64,000 nucleotides of DNA from Rivularia sp. MS3 (GTDB lineage: Bacteria > Cyanobacteriota > Cyanobacteriia > Cyanobacteriales > Nostocaceae): contig JAHCMI010000018.1 of NCBI GenBank assembly GCA_019192545.1, positions 61,861 through 125,860 of the forward strand, given 5' to 3'. The notes below the pieces were generated by a model. That model was given only the letters and a program-made list of their open reading frames with translations, had not been told where the DNA came from and searched no databases. Each line of letters starts with the position of its first letter. The first letter of the stretch is position 1. Positions 63,117 to 64,000 of this stretch are shown one piece after another. Position numbers and translations under genes: made by a program.

Positions 63117-64000
63117 TTAATTAATACAAGCTATTTATAGATTCCCCTACTATTTTAGTAATAGGATTATTTCTTCTAAAATATCAAGATGTATGACGTT
63201 ATTCAGATACTCGAATACATACAACTAATTTGACTATTGTTTATTGCTTTACAATATTCATCTAGCCGAGTAGAAACGTTTTGTTTCTTGGGAACTTACT
63301 CGAATAGAATATAAATATGTCTGAGTAATGACACCCAAAATTACATAAATAAAATTCGGATTTATTTATTCGCCTGCATATTGAAAAATTATAACAAATT
63401 TTTAATTTTCGCAACAATATTTGAATGTTTTTATGTCAGTTATACTAGAAAATAAGGCTAAAATTGCAGTAAAGTAAATATTTTTATACTTTTATTCCAC
63501 GGTTAAACTAAACATAAAATAACAACTGTAGTTAGCTTTTTATTTAAGCTAGAAAACACATAAACGAATTAATAGAATTTAGTATCTAAATATATCTCAA
63601 ATTAATAATAGAACATGCATACAGTGACAATATTTTTATAGATTCAAATACTGATAAGTCGGGCGGCATTGCAAATTGTAGTTAAGACTAGCAAATAGGA
63701 AGTAGCGCTGAGCCGCACGCCGTTCACTTTAGCGAAGCGTGTCAAGGACAATTTTTACTCAATGGAATTAAAAATTGAGCCAACTATACTAACGTGGCAA
63801 TAATTGCAACTATAAAAAAAACTTAAATATTTAACTGTATATAAAACTACAAAACTATTAATGAATCTGGCAGTTAATACAAAGTAATGACCTATGCATA
63901 CAGGTACAGTATTTAAATTTTTGAATTAAGTAAGTCGGCAGAAAAAAACAGAACTATATAACAAAATGTAAATTAGCCTTAAACTCTTATTGCCACTGCC
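63117..64000. other. Upstream region of the invertase gene, no gene seen
   Basis: 884 bp, AT-rich, to the window end. It holds a two-step inverted repeat at 63267-63302 and a dispersed repeat at 63700-63750 (CTTTAGCGAAGCGTGTCAAGG). No gene was found; one may begin beyond 64000. Confidence 0.45.
63267..63302. promoter_or_regulatory. Inverted repeat upstream of invertase, candidate operator
   Basis: CGAGTA (63267-63272) pairs with TACTCG (63297-63302), and inside GAAAC (63273-63277) pairs with GTTTC (63283-63287). It lies about 150 bp upstream of the invertase start. A regulator is not known. Confidence 0.35.

Overview
The window reads as chromosome of a filamentous, probably heterocyst-forming cyanobacterium (Nostocales, Rivularia/Calothrix/Nostoc-like). 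This placement is inference. It rests on a Psb35-type photosystem II assembly protein, a cytochrome c6-like domain, an SLH-OprB porin, cyanobacterial-type sucrose synthase and GH100 invertase, about 15 copies of the HIP1 octamer GCGATCGC, many short tandemly repeated repeats (STRRs) between genes, and AT-rich intergenic DNA. No rRNA, tRNA, CRISPR array, transposase or phage gene was seen.

Layout. 1-6.3 kb (minus strand): exopolysaccharide genes, namely a polyprenyl glycosylphosphotransferase, a methyltransferase, a Wzc/GumC-like chain-length protein with tyrosine kinase, and a membrane glycosyltransferase cut by the window edge. 6.3-8.1 kb: AT-rich gap without a gene, holding an orphan terminator. 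8.1-10.8 kb (plus): JAMM protease, MoeB/ThiF-like E1 fused to rhodanese, and a methyltransferase-like protein. 10.8-17.4 kb: an accessory island with two paralogous membrane proteins (one fused to a STAND ATPase), a lipoprotein, a small GIY-YIG nuclease bracketed by palindromic repeats, an HTH-STAND ATPase, and a divergent small membrane protein resembling the TRADD-N-associated family of conflict-system genes. 17.6-25 kb: NAGPA-like protein, GH65 phosphorylase fused to beta-phosphoglucomutase, SLH porin. 25.6-30.4 kb: glycine cleavage operon gcvT-gcvH-gcvP. 30.7-33.2 kb: pentapeptide protein and PBP2. 33.6-37.1 kb: polyamine ABC transporter potA-potD-potB without potC. 37.8-40.2 kb: sucrose synthase. 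40-50 kb: peptidoglycan-binding, TPR, lipoprotein cytochrome c6-like, two GNAT, MurF, TerB-like, zinc-ribbon and small membrane proteins. 50-54.4 kb: cation channel-like protein, YihY/BrkB, a nested repeat element, a 37-aa membrane peptide, NUDIX hydrolase and FolK. 54.6-64 kb: PBP1A with a long basic tail, Psb35, a PEP-CTERM protein, a second TerB-like protein, RsmB and alkaline/neutral invertase.

Functional themes. Three enzymes that cleave disaccharides (GH65 phosphorylase, sucrose synthase, invertase) lie within 45 kb. Envelope growth is represented by PBP2, PBP1A, MurF and two peptidoglycan-binding proteins. The most system-like part is 10.8-17.4 kb: two STAND-type ATPases, a stand-alone copy of the membrane half of one of them, a divergent membrane partner separated by a nested inverted repeat, and a nuclease gene embedded in its own palindrome field. 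A second structure of note is a 555-bp element at 52.05-52.61 kb with 17-bp perfect terminal inverted repeats, whose three sub-blocks contain one, two and three copies of a 49-50 bp unit. Short repeats also run into the coding sequence of several housekeeping genes (gcvP, rsmB, murF, a GNAT gene).
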